The notes: generated by a model from the sequence alone, not told the origin. A DNA stretch of 17,467 bases from Terramyces sp. JEL0728 (GCA_027603945.1 JADIIU010000195.1:1-17467), one strand, 5' to 3'. Positions 1-9,141 are shown, numbered from the stretch's first letter. Numbers and translations are program-made.

Positions 1-1
1 A

Positions 2-256
2 GCTATCTTCTTCTCTGGCTCAGCTGGATGGTTCTCTGGTGCTTCTTCATTCAACATGACTGATTTCCTTGATTCTTACTTGATCATCATGGCTTATCTA
101 GTTTTGTATATTCTTTACAAGATTGTCTACAGAACCAAACTTGTTCCTCTCACTGAAGTTGATTTGATTACTGGTGCGCAATTCAAGAAGGATGTTATTG
201 AGTATGAAGAAGGTCCAAAAACCATCTGGGGTAAAATCTCTGACATTATTGCTTGA
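2..256 (+). CDS. Amino-acid permease (YAT/AAP family), 3' end only
   Basis: Only the last 84 residues are in the window; the frame is open from base 2 to the TGA at 254-256. The family are 12-TM plasma-membrane proteins that import amino acids with protons. Visible here are part of a late membrane segment (GSAGWFSGASSF), the last hydrophobic segment (SYLIIMAYLVLYILYKIVYR) and a cytosolic tail with T-K-L-V-P-L-T-E-V-D-L-I-T-G. This resembles the RTKFV.L.E.DL.TG tail of fungal general amino-acid permeases. The ATG at 56 is internal, since the frame continues upstream. The tail is short, about 40 residues. Family assignment is good; substrate cannot be told. Confidence 0.85.
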   Translation, partial: AIFFSGSAGWFSGASSFNMTDFLDSYLIIMAYLVLYILYKIVYRTKLVPLTEVDLITGAQFKKDVIEYEEGPKTIWGKISDIIA

Positions 257-260
257 TTAC

Positions 261-266
261 AATAAA
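261..266 (+). terminator. Poly(A) signal of the permease gene
   Basis: AATAAA lies 4 nt after the TGA stop. It is one of ten such hexamers found at gene ends in this window. Confidence 0.6.
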
Positions 267-423
267 TTAGAATTTCGTAATGATTTCAACTTTTTAATAT
301 AACATTCCGATGGTGCGTGCTGCTGTTGGAAACAACATTCTGCTTGGTGATGTGTTGGTACTGGACCTAGTAGGCGATGAAGACTGGTAAGACAGCGATT
401 TGAAACCACAAAAATATACACAG

Positions 424-429
424 TTTATT
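424..429 (-). terminator. Poly(A) signal overlapping the Yippee stop codon
   Basis: The minus strand reads GAATAAAC, so AATAAA contains the TAA stop at 427-425. Confidence 0.6.
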
Positions 430-745
430 CTCTAATTACAACTCGTCTGGATTCAATCAAATACAAGTCCCGCTTCTTGATGTTATACCTCCAACCCACA
501 AACATTTCGCAATCCACACATCTAACTTCAGATACATGGAAGCCGCTCTTATAATGAGCTTTTCTCCCAAATATACAGTTCTCCCTGCTATTAATATAAA
601 AATACATTTGAGGAAATAAATAAGCTTCCTGCTTGCTTGACAGCAGTTGGTTAGATATCATATCATCCATGTAGCAAAAGTGCGAACGACACTTGGAACA
701 GCAAATTACTTGTCCATTCAATAACTGCGGAATTTTAATTCCCAT
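425..745 (-). CDS. Yippee-like zinc-binding protein
   Basis: The ATG at 745-743 gives 106 residues, normal for the Yippee family (about 100-120). Family members are small conserved eukaryotic zinc proteins of the cereblon/Yippee fold whose molecular role is not settled. Seen here: CSKC at residues 16-19, the YLF motif at 42-44, S-G-F-H at 67-70, and VRCVDC with Cys76/Cys79 followed by FVGWRY. These match the Yippee pattern C..C - YLF - TGLH - C..C - GW.Y. The frame stays open upstream to 832 but without an ATG, so 745 is the chosen start; a spliced 5' exon cannot be excluded. No internal intron is needed. The gene ends on TAA with AATAAA across the stop. Confidence 0.85.
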   Translation of the reverse strand: MGIKIPQLLNGQVICCSKCRSHFCYMDDMISNQLLSSKQEAYLFPQMYFYINSRENCIFGRKAHYKSGFHVSEVRCVDCEMFVGWRYNIKKRDLYLIESRRVVIRE

Positions 746-1278
746 AACAAAGAATACGACACCATGCTTTTTATAATCTCCAAACCATGTGGTACCACTG
801 TTAAACGCTTGTACTAGCCACAGATTTTTCAAGGATCCACACTGTCACCATGCGTTAGAAGGAAGAGCAGATAGAAATATTTAGAAATATATTTAGCAGT
901 TCCAGCCAGTATCAAGCTTTTAAATTCTAGTACTGGAATGTTGAGGCAATGGAATTTTGTTGCAACAAGCAATTGACAATGAGGCGCACCAACATGAAAG
1001 AGATTCACATTCATCACTGGTCACAACAATGTAGATGACTCCATTGCAATCCAGATCCAAATAGATCTTTCTAAATGAACCAATCGTAGGATATTGAGGA
1101 TTTTAATTTCAATGATCGTGTAATCTAGTAAATAATTTAGCTTTATAATCCGCACTAACCTTCTAAATTCTAATTAACCGAGAGCTTGCAAAGTCAAGTC
1201 TAATTTCTTCGGTGGTATTCGGATAGTTAAAAAAGGAAAATCCCGACTTAACAACTCTCCAAAATTTTTAACAGAGAG
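746..1278. other. Region between Yippee and ankyrin genes, no resolved gene
   Basis: No clean gene is seen on either strand. The minus strand holds three overlapping open stretches between 829 and 1140. One contains LFHVGAPHCQLLVATKFHCL (within 1017-829). Another, in a different frame upstream, contains YLDLDCNGVIYIVVTSDE. They look protein-like but are not joined by any 19-22 nt GT...AG segment I could find. They could be a decayed gene, unrecognised exons, or chance. The 5' regulatory regions of both flanking genes must also lie here. Confidence 0.4.
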
Positions 1279-3648
1279 TTGCTTTCAAAGGATTTGTTAG
1301 TCGCAATATCCAGTCATTTGAATCTGACGGAATATCACCAATTCAGATTTTCATTTCGAAATACTATACCAGTGGAACCAGAATTTACGTTAACTTCCGT
1401 CAAAGAAAGTTTGAAAATATTAAAAGAAACCAAAGGGTTAAAGCTGAAAGGACAGCATTACGATTATTTGCTATCGATTTGGGACACCAATTTGCTCCCC
1501 AAGTGTTCAATTGGAAGAGAAAAACAGCTTGTAATGAAATGGGCAACAACAGAGAATTTGATTGACCCAGCTCTGATTTATGAATTTGCCAAACGCTGTG
1601 ATTTTACAAATATAGAGTTCACAAGGTATTTTTCATGTTAAATCCAGGATATTCATGAAAGCTTGTTTTATTGGCAGCGATTGCCTATTTGACTATACCC
1701 TACCAAACAGCTTGGATGTAAATAACGCAATGAGATTTGCCAGTGCAGGCGGACATTTTGGAATAATTAAAAAGCTGCTGGACAGTGGAAGATTGGATTT
1801 ACAATTGATGAAAACCAGCAGTTTTCCAATACTGGTTTCTAGAGGATACTTTGATATTGTTTTATTTATATGTAATAGAGTAGAGGGATGTGTGGATGCC
1901 AGAAATCTTCGGTTGGCTGTTAACGGCGGACATTACGAAATGACAAAATATTTTATTCAGCTCACTGATCCATCATTGGACAATAATTACTGTATAAGAT
2001 CAGCAATACGAAATTCACACACAAAGTTGGTTGCGCTGCTGCTGAATGATAATCGTGTCACACCCAGTTCTGATGGGTAAGTTGCTATTGATGATAGATT
2101 AAAATTTGCGATATCAAAGGGGTTTGTAGAAATAACAAAGCTACTACTTGACGATGGGCGATGTGCTGTGGATGGCTGTTTGAAATTGGCTGTGGATGCT
2201 GGAAATATCGATCTAGTGCACATGCTACTTGGTAAGAGCCCTTTAATCCAGAAACTGCTTATTACAAACAAAATTCAGTAATAATTGAAGAAATGGAAGT
2301 GGCTGCTCCTGCAATATGTCCTTTTGCTGATGGCATTCAGCCGAAATCTAGTCCAAACCCGTTTTCCAAAGAGAAGTCTAAAGTTACAAAGCATTATCCA
2401 TCTTCACCTCCATCATGTGCGTCAGACTTGAATGCATGTCAAAAAGAAAAGAATTCAGCGCTATTGAGTGCGATCAAAAAGAATCACAATGGCATATTTC
2501 ATCTATTAATATCCGACCCTTCAATTAATGCAGGTTCTTCAAATAATGCTTCTATTAGAGCGGCTATCAATACACAAAATATTCAAATGGTATCACGGTT
2601 ATTGGAAGACGAACAGGTAGATCCATCTTCCTATTCAAACTATTGCGTTTATCTGGCAATCAAGCTGAAAAACATTGAAATATTAACTCTTTTATTGGAC
2701 CATCCTGCAGTCAATCCCTTGTTCATGGAAAACGATGCAATAAGCTTGGCTGTTCGATGTGAAAATTTGGAAATTCTAAAGAAATTATTAATGGACGGCA
2801 GGGCAGATCCAGCAGCATTAAACCACACACCACTTAAACTTGCAGTGATGAGACAGTTGCCAGATTGTGTTGAATTATTATTAAACGACTTTAGGGTAGA
2901 TCCTCGAGCAGACTCTAGTTTTGCTTTGCGAGAGGCAGTTCGATTGCAAAATAGACAGGTCGTTGAAATACTGTTAAATGATGGAAGAGCATCACCCTGC
3001 GAATACGGAAATTACTGTATTATGGAGGCGTGCAAAACAGGAAATCTGGAAGTTGCTAAACTGCTAGTAAACGATAAGAGGGTAGATCCGGTATGCAATG
3101 ACAATGCGCCGATACGATTTGCGGTTGAGAGTGGAAACTTGGAATTAGTAAAGTATTTTTTGCAATTATCAAATGTTGATCCAAGTGCTGGCAACCAGGA
3201 TGCGATACACTCCAGTATAATACTCGGCAACTACGAAATATTCGAATTATTGCTGAAAGACAGTAGAGTAGATCCATCAACAAGAGAAGATGAAGGTTTA
3301 ATCAACGCAGTTGCTCGGAATTCATTCCAGATAATTCAAACTTTATTGCAAGACCCACGTATCAGCATCCAGTTGGACGACTATTACAGCTTTAGACTGG
3401 CGATACAATTACAAAACACAGAAATAGTAAAGCTATTTCTCAACTGTGACGATTTAGATCCAAATGCTGATGGTTCATTTCCCCTAAGGTATGCTTGCTA
3501 TGTGGGCAATATGGAAATACTAGAACTGCTATTACAAGATCAAAGGATAAAAATTCCAAAAAGTGCAGCAGCCTCAGCTACTGCTGGTGGTAACTTTGAA
3601 ATATTCGATTTATTAGTTAGTGATTGCAGATTTAAAATAAATAGTTGA
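1279..3648 (+). CDS. F-box-like ankyrin-repeat protein (4 exons, 3 mini-introns)
   Basis: Exons are 1279-1625, 1648-2076, 2098-2231 and 2252-3648, giving 2307 nt in frame and 768 residues. Removing three segments of 22, 21 and 20 nt joins four otherwise broken frames. Residues 1-30 (LSKDLLVAISSHLNLTEYHQ) resemble an F-box, suggesting an SCF substrate adaptor, though weakly. About 6 degenerate ankyrin repeats follow to residue ~303, then a Ser/Pro/Lys-rich linker at ~318-371. About 13 more repeats run to the C-terminus on a pattern like N..I..A....N.EI..LLL.D.RVDP. Ankyrin arrays bind proteins; the partner is unknown. The 5' end is unresolved: residue 1 is TTG, no ATG occurs for over 160 nt upstream, and an in-frame stop lies at 1249-1251. 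The next in-frame ATG is at 1534. Its 3' end faces that of the LeuRS gene 69 bp away. Confidence 0.75.
1626..1647 (+). other. Mini-intron, 22 nt (ankyrin gene intron 1)
   Basis: Begins GTATTTTT and ends TTAAATCCAG, phase 2. Without it the frame stops at the TAA at 1639-1641. With it EFTR joins IFMKACFIG and the ankyrin frame continues. TTAAA acts as the likely branch site, 5 nt before the end. Confidence 0.8.
2077..2097 (+). other. Mini-intron, 21 nt (ankyrin gene intron 2)
   Basis: Begins with a consensus GTAAGT and ends TTGATGATAG, phase 2. It contains the in-frame TAA at 2078-2080. Removal gives SSDG-LKFAISKG, whose repeat spacing matches the next repeat (VDG-CLKLAVDAG). Length is a multiple of 3, so the stop codon rather than frame is the main evidence. 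Confidence 0.75.
2232..2251 (+). other. Mini-intron, 20 nt (ankyrin gene intron 3)
   Basis: GTAAGAGCCCTTTAATCCAG, phase 1, with TTTAAT as a likely branch site. Retention leads to TAA at 2279-2281. Removal joins VHMLL to ETAYYKQN and leads into the long 3' exon. Confidence 0.8.
3636..3641 (+). terminator. Possible poly(A) signal just before the ankyrin stop codon
   Basis: AATAAA lies inside the coding end, 4 nt before the TGA at 3646-3648. It fits the pattern of the other genes but, being in an AT-rich coding stretch, is the least certain. Confidence 0.4.
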
Positions 3649-3717
3649 TTTAACAGGTTGGGCTAGGTTGCGAATTGCAAAAAATGAGACCTCATATCTC
3701 CATTATAAAAATACACT

Positions 3718-5887
3718 CTATATTAAAATATTGACAATCTTTTTGGATTTGTTGATGATTACTTTCTTGTGCTGCGCTAATTCAAGTTGGTCCAGCACTT
3801 TTTGTTGGATTTCTTCATCCGCAAGCCCATCCAGTTGGATCTCCTTTACTTGCTTTCCATTAACCATCACGTTAAATGTAGATTTCTCTTGCTCAACGGC
3901 TAGAGCGGTTGGGAACTCTAGACTACTACAAGGCTCAATCTGATTGTACAATTGCAATGCTGTTTCGGGTGCGAATATTGATAACATTTCCAGTAGCCTT
4001 TTCGTAGCTTCTGTGCTGCCATTAGTAGATAATTTTGCCGCCAGTTTCATTAACTCTGTGATTGCGAGATTAAATCGAAACTTTTCAATGTGGCTAGTTA
4101 CCTATTTTAGCTCTAATTACTTTTATGATTGCGCTATTTGCAATTGCGTCCACACTTGGATTTGAAGAAGGTGGCTGTTGGACTATTTCCCGCACTCTGT
4201 TCACGAATCTTTGCATTCCGACAATAGCGGTAGAGTCCCACGCCAGTTCATCTTGCGGTGGTGCCTTGTAAAGAATAAACAGTCTCGTAACATCAGTGCC
4301 ATATTGTAGAATCATGTCATGGGGATTAATTCCATTGAATTTGCTCTTGCTCATTTTCTCAAAAGTGACTTTAACAGAATTCTTGGTTGACTTTACCCGG
4401 GGCTGGCTATCGATGTATTCAATATCAGTGGAAGGGACGTATCTACTGGTTTGAGTACATTTGTAAGTTATTCCAGTCACCATTCCTTGGGTTAGTAATT
4501 GTTTGAATGGTTCGCCATTGGGTATATCGATCAAGTTTATATCTGTAAGGAATTTAGCAATAAATCTAGCGTACAGTAAATGCATAATTGAGTGTTCTAT
4601 TCCGCCGATATAGATATCTACCGGCAATCCTTGCACCTTGTCCTTTGCAATCAGCTGCGCATCATTGTGTGCATCTAGAAATCGAATCCAGTACCACGAG
4701 GAATCAACAAATGTATCCATGGTGTCAGTTTCATACTCGGCTTCACGGTTGCACCTACATTAATGAAACACTACTCTGGACATTTTGGTTTCTTTTGTTT
4801 ATCACGCAATCTTAGCGGCAAATCCTTTTCAGGAATAGGAACTGTGTTACAAGAAGGACAGTGAATGATTGGAATAGGAGTACCCCAGTTTCTTTGTCTT
4901 GACACCAACCAATCTCGCAACTGATATCTTACTACTGTTGGGCAATTGTCGCTCAAAAGTTCTCCCACACAATCCAGCGTGTTCTGCTGAATATATTTTA
5001 GATGCACAGGATCTGTATCTGTACCGATTTCACATCCTTCTTGCACAAAATTTGTCACATGAATTGGAATATTTTTGATTTCATCATTGGACGCATATAG
5101 CCCCGTGAATATACCTTCCAATCCTCCGCTTGGCTTCATTGAATTAATACAACCTTGAATTTCTTTAGACAATCCTTTGACCAAATGGTGTTGTGGCCCA
5201 ACTGCAATAAAATAACAGCTGCCTTTTCCTTCAACAAAGCAATCGAGTTTGAAATTTCCAACTTTAAAACGAACCAATTTGCTTGTTTTCGGTTTGATCC
5301 AATTCCTTTGCTGTTGCTTCACTGCATCTGGCCAATCCAATACATCCAAATCGTTAAACAATCTATCTGCGTATCTCGTTATCCTGAAATACCACTGCTT
5401 CAAGTACCTTTTTTCTACAAGCGCTCCGCTACGCTCTCCCCTTCCGTTTACCACTTGCTCGTTTGCCAGGACAGTTTCATCAACTGGATCCCAATTAACA
5501 ACGCTCTCTTTTTGATAAACCAATCCATTTTCATATAGTTTCAAGAATATATATTGTGTCCACTTGTAATATTTATCGTCGCTAGTTTTGAATTCCCTGT
5601 CCCAGCCAAAATTTATATTCATCTTTAGCAATTGATTCTTCATTTGCGCTATGTTTTGGTTGGTCCATTCTTCAGGGTCTTTGTTGTTGACTCTAGCTGC
5701 GTTTTCTGCAGGTAAGCCAAAGCTATCCCAGCCAATTGGGTGTTTTACTCTATGGTATCTAGACAAAACATCTGCAATTGTATAGACCCGCAAGTGCCCC
5801 ATATGTAGTAATCTTGTTAATCAATTTTTACCCCGAGGGATAGGGGAACATTGCCAATATATATTTTTTCATTTTTGGATTAGCCAT
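3718..5887 (-). CDS. Leucyl-tRNA synthetase, mitochondrial/bacterial type (4 exons)
   Basis: Exons on the minus strand are 5887-5832, 5812-4775, 4754-4121 and 4101-3718, giving 2112 nt and 703 residues. It charges tRNA-Leu, presumably in mitochondria. Seen: FPYPSGLLHMGHLRVY with the HIGH-box HMGH; GWDSFGLPAENAA; a zinc-type pair CPSC...CPEC; DTMDTFVDSSWYW; the KMSKS loop in EKMSKSKFNG; the anticodon-binding region with KVTSHIEKFRFNLAI; and the C-terminal end MVNGKQVKEI...KKIVNILI. Oddities: the CP1 editing domain is short and lacks the TTRPDT and HD.RD signatures, so editing is probably lost. Only 22 residues precede HMGH, against 40 or more usually, and no import signal is evident. An in-frame stop lies 8 codons upstream of the ATG. 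The preceding gene ends 37 bp upstream on the same strand. Confidence 0.92.
4102..4120 (-). other. Mini-intron, 19 nt (LeuRS intron 3)
   Basis: GTAATTAGAGCTAAAATAG, phase 0, branch-like GCTAAAA. Removal gives AIIKVTSHIEKFRFNLAI, matching the spacing of the bacterial LeuRS segment TI.KVTDDI....FN.AI. Retention shifts frame and stops within three codons of the intron end. Confidence 0.9.
4755..4774 (-). other. Mini-intron, 20 nt (LeuRS intron 2)
   Basis: GTAGTGTTTCATTAATGTAG, phase 2, branch-like ATTAAT. Retention gives TAG after CPE. Removal gives CPECNREAEYETDTMDTFVD, restoring the second Cys pair and the conserved segment of LeuRS. Confidence 0.93.
5813..5831 (-). other. Mini-intron, 19 nt (LeuRS intron 1)
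   Basis: GTAAAAATTGATTAACAAG, phase 2, branch-like GATTAAC. Retention gives an immediate TAA after FPYPSG. Removal gives FPYPSGLLHMGH, the conserved LeuRS HIGH region, so the boundaries are fixed by homology. Confidence 0.92.
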
Positions 5888-5920
5888 ATCAGTCAAAAAA
5901 GTACTTTTAATTCAAAACAA

Positions 5921-5926
5921 TTTATT
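5921..5926 (-). terminator. Poly(A) signal overlapping the stop of beta-lactamase-like copy 1
   Basis: The minus strand reads TGG-TAA-TAAA: AATAAA shares two bases with the TAA stop at 5927-5925. Confidence 0.6.
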
Positions 5927-7914
5927 ACCAGATACGGAATTGGACCAAATTCAAATTGACCAATTGAATCAATCCAATCAATTTGCAAACAACGAGTGCG
6001 ACAAGAATCCATCTGTCGTGCACTTTGACTTTCTTGAAGCAAGCGACAGCGGCAATAAGAGCGACTAAAGCAGCAGAAACAGTAAACAGGATCAACATTA
6101 CTTCTAAAGCTACAAGAATCGGACAGTCTGGCGAGGAGATACTTTGATTTGCGTAAAAGTGAATGATAATCCCTGCTAGGACGACTGAAAACAATGGGCT
6201 GAAGAGTGAAATAACGTCAATTAATTTTTGATATGTCGGCTTTGTTGGCACGTCATTGTTTAGCAGCGGTTCTTCTTCTTCCGCGATTGCTTTACTGGAT
6301 TTCCATCTTTTGAGGGCAGAGTACGCAAGGACACCCATCAAGATATGAGCTGCAAGTTCCATCACTAAACCGGCTTGGACAATAATGAGTTTGTCCAAAA
6401 AGGAGAGAGGATACGCCGTGGTAGTACCACCAATAGAAATGCGTGATACTTTACCATTTTCGAGTTGAACTGAGAGGCTTTTTGAATCATTCACCGGCTT
6501 ATATAATAAAATATTTTCCGGGAATGCTTTCTGGCTGTCGGACAACTGAATTTGATAATACCTTACTTTTTTTGTTGAGGTAGTCATAACAAGACTGTTT
6601 TCACCAGCAACAGGCTCAAAAGAAAAATATGACCCAAGCATGAAATATTTTATGATTCCGTTCCAAACCACTCGTTTGTTTCTAAATTCGCCCTTTAGTT
6701 AGAAAAGTTAAACCTTGATTTTTTGAGTAGCAGCAATATTTTCCAATGTTGCTTTTGCAGGAGTGAATACCCCAGAATCTGCACCTGATTCTTGAGGATG
6801 CAGGACTTTGAGGAAACTAGCCAAAGCAAGAGCGCGATATTGCAAATCAGGAGTGTTTACAAATACACCACCTTCGTTGAATTCAGGGATAATCCATGCT
6901 AAAGATGAGAAACCCATCAAATCACCACCTAGATTAGCAAACAGTACCTTTTGTCCAGACTTTAACTTTACCATGAGTTTCAAATTCCCATCCATTTCTG
7001 TATCCGTTTTCACCAAACCATAAATGATAATCCATCGGCGCTCTTGATTGATCAACAGTTTCTTGATGCTCGTAGATTCCTTTTCCATCTTGCAACAAAG
7101 AAGAAAAGAATTTTGCGACATCACCAATGCTGGACACTAAATCTCCAGATGCGTAATCATCAATATCGTAAGGTTCAAGTTTAGTTGAATGAGATTCAAA
7201 TGGAAAACACAAATCATTCAAATTGTCCTGTTGGTGTGTGAACCCGCTTGTCTTTATATCCAATGGTTTGAAAATAGCCCTTTTCAAATAGTCTCCAAGC
7301 AATTCTCCTGTAATTTCCTCAATCACTGCACCAAGTAAAGTCCATCCAGAGTTTGAATAGCTAGGGCCATTTTGAATACCTGGTGAGTTTATAAAGTTAG
7401 TCCAACATTTGGTAACTGTTTCTTTGTGTGACTTTGGGATATGCGGAAATACTACCGGCTTCTTTTTACTGATTCCTATTTCGTCAAAAGATGTCGTGTG
7501 TTGCAACAAGTCTTGAATTAGCAGGGTTTCGCCATCTAAATAAGGCTCGATCCAGGGTACATACTGCTGAACTGGCGCGGTCCTGTTTAGCAACCCTTGT
7601 TCAATCAGTTGAAAAGCGGTAGTTGCAGTGTACATTTTAGTGATGCTGGCAAATCTCCACAAATTCGTATCTGATGGCACACCTCTGACATTTCCTTCCA
7701 GATCATAACAGCTGCCATTAAAGAATTGGACCAATTTTTGATCGTTCCCTTCGTTTTTGAAAAACACAGCTGCAAAAGCGTCTGGATTTACAGGAGTATT
7801 TTCTTTAGCTTGAAGTACAAATTCATCCATCCACTTTGAGTTTAGCGACTTTTCAAAGTCTCCAAGTGCGCTCTTTCCGAGCAAGCTGGAAGCCAATAGA
7901 AGGAATTGAAGCAT
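5925..7914 (-). CDS. Serine beta-lactamase-like protein with C-terminal TM domain, copy 1
   Basis: Exons on the minus strand are 7914-6948, 6928-6714 and 6692-5925, giving 649 residues. The start is ATG at 7914. A signal peptide (MLQFLLLASSLLGKSALG) leads into a class C beta-lactamase/DD-peptidase-like fold: S-I-T-K at 90-93 (catalytic Ser/Lys), Y-S-N at 186-188, and a WTKGG segment as the third-motif candidate. Relatives in this broad family include esterases, LACTB-like proteases and peptidases, so the substrate cannot be named. The last ~200 residues hold about four hydrophobic segments: around LDKLIIVQAGLVMELAAHIL, SLFSPLFSVVLAGIIIHF, VALEVMLILFTVSAALVALI and WILVALVVCKLIGLIQLV. The catalytic domain is therefore probably outside the cytosol and membrane-tethered. 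Its paralogue lies at 10069-12050, head to head. TGACTCA and TGAGTAA occur ~50-65 bp upstream. Confidence 0.88.
6693..6713 (-). other. Mini-intron, 21 nt (beta-lactamase-like copy 1, intron 2)
   Basis: Begins GTTTAACT (a non-GTA 5' end) and ends TCTAACTAAAG, phase 0. The second codon of the retained intron is TAA. Removal gives TQKIKGEFRNKRVVWNGIIK, aligning with TQQVKGHFVNKRSVWHGATK of copy 2, which has an intron at the identical position. Confidence 0.93.
6929..6947 (-). other. Mini-intron, 19 nt (beta-lactamase-like copy 1, intron 1)
   Basis: GTACTGTTTGCTAATCTAG, phase 1, with a textbook-like GCTAAT branch site 5 nt before the end. Retention gives TAA inside the intron. Removal gives VWTKGGDLMGFSSLAW, aligning with VWTKGG-like IWTKGGAIAGFSSFAF of copy 2, which has no intron here. 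Confidence 0.93.
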
Positions 7915-7960
7915 TTTGGAAAGTTGCTTTGTGCTTTTCTTTCTGCTTTTTCACAACAGG

Positions 7961-7979
7961 TGACTCATTAGTTGAGTAA
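7961..7979. promoter_or_regulatory. bZIP-like sites upstream of beta-lactamase-like copy 1
   Basis: TGACTCA (7961-7967), a perfect AP-1/Gcn4-type palindrome, and TGAGTAA (7973-7979) lie 47-65 bp upstream of the ATG at 7914. TGAGTAA also recurs upstream of the three stress-protein genes. Confidence 0.4.
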
Positions 7980-8300
7980 AGACTGAATGCAAACTTTAAC
8001 CAATATTCGATTGAAATATTATATGGCAATGGTTATAATTGAGACATTGAGTCGAATCAGTGGATCAACATTTGGTTAATAGTAAGTCTCTTAATGAACA
8101 GCCGGAGTAATTTTAATGCCGAAAAATTATCACCAAAGAGATTTGGTGCAAAAGTCAAGTCTGATACCTGTGTTACAAATAACTATTTGAATATTGTTGT
8201 GCCATTTCGGCCAACTTAACACGCAGTGGAAAGTGCGAACTGCCGACTCATGCAAGAGCAGATAATACTGCATAATTAAAAACCATAAAATGAGCATAAT

Positions 8301-8326
8301 CACAAGGGCTTGGTGTAGCCCTTGTG
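8301..8326. repeat. Perfect inverted repeat, 10-bp arms and 6-nt loop
   Basis: CACAAGGGCT - TGGTGT - AGCCCTTGTG. A GC-rich hairpin in an AT-rich non-coding region. No poly-T tract or coding frame is attached, so its role is unknown. Confidence 0.6.
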
Positions 8327-8444
8327 GACAATAGGAAAGTGGCGTGTTTAGGATTGCAATGGTCTAGAGATTGAGTTGATATCATTTGCAGAGAGGCGTG
8401 CGAATGTAAAGGACCATGAGCGAATATTTTCACTTTATGTGAGC

Positions 8445-8458
8445 GGCATAATTATGCC
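8445..8458. repeat. Perfect 14-bp palindrome
   Basis: GGCATAATTATGCC reads the same on both strands. It could be a dimeric protein-binding site or chance; it lies 120 bp from the hairpin at 8301-8326. Confidence 0.45.
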
Positions 8459-9141
8459 AACCCTTTAAAGTTGTTTCCGCATCATTGAATGCTGGTGAGT
8501 CTTTGCGATATGTTAGGGATACTCATGGTGGAAAGGATTTGGGTACTGTCTAATGATAGATCCTAAAAACCAATCTGATTGTTCGTAGACGGGGCTTAAA
8601 CAAGTTACTTGAGGCAATATTAGCGCGTATTCACTCCAAACCGCATTAGTTTGATGATGTAATAGAATCTAGTGGTATACTGATGTAGCCCAGCGCTTTC
8701 TATATTTTTCGGGTACAAGGGGTATGGCATGTTACAGAAAAATGTGCGTTTCAACTTTGTGGAAATTCAAAGGACTGTCCCTGCCAATAAAATTCTTGAC
8801 TTGCTCGTGTAACTGTACTCATCCATCGATAATCATTTAAATTTATCAATTGGATACCAACAGATGAAACACATTGGACCAATTAATAGCTTGTCATTCA
8901 TGAACGCCTGAAGCTTTTTTCAAGCCCAGAAATTATTCGCCACATTCTTTATTTTCAAATATTATCAAACCTCGGCGTATTAGAGCTAGTTGGTGTGCAG
9001 AACAGGCAGGATAGATCTAGGCTCTCGTATGGCCGCAATGTCAAGTACTAGATTCGATAGTACGCAATATTTGCAGATTTGAGTTTTTTTCCACATTAGC
9101 CAGAGAAGGGACCTAGGGGGTTGAGCCAGAAATGAAACTCT

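Larger units (their letters stand above)
7980..9141. other. Long intergenic region, no gene seen
   Basis: About 1.2 kb between copy 1 and the Lys-rich secreted protein. Stops are dense in all frames, and no protein-like stretch, tRNA or known RNA is recognised. Two inverted repeats occur at 8301-8326 and 8445-8458. It must contain the distal promoters of the divergent flanking genes; it could be a decayed gene or host a non-coding RNA. Confidence 0.4.

Noticed and set aside
2293..2460. Alternative frame through the ankyrin linker
   Set aside because: The alternative frame shows no ankyrin pattern and ends in a stop; the annotated frame joins ankyrin repeats on both sides without interruption.
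4081..4120. A 40-nt GT...AG intron in LeuRS, or a 21-nt one starting at the next GT
   Set aside because: The 40-nt version keeps frame but deletes the conserved KVT...EK segment; the 21-nt version leads to a stop. The 19-nt intron restores the conserved spacing exactly.
5155..5538. Plus-strand open frames opposite LeuRS
   Set aside because: Antisense shadows of a gene with strong family conservation.
5903..5930. A 25-nt intron fusing the beta-lactamase-like gene to LeuRS
   Set aside because: The frame fits, but both paralogues end VQFR(I/V)W with a stop, so the stop in copy 1 looks genuine. Kept only as an open question in the LeuRS finding.
8248..8433. 61-codon minus-strand open frame
   Set aside because: No recognisable motif, overlaps the hairpin at 8301-8326, and sits in a region with dense stops.
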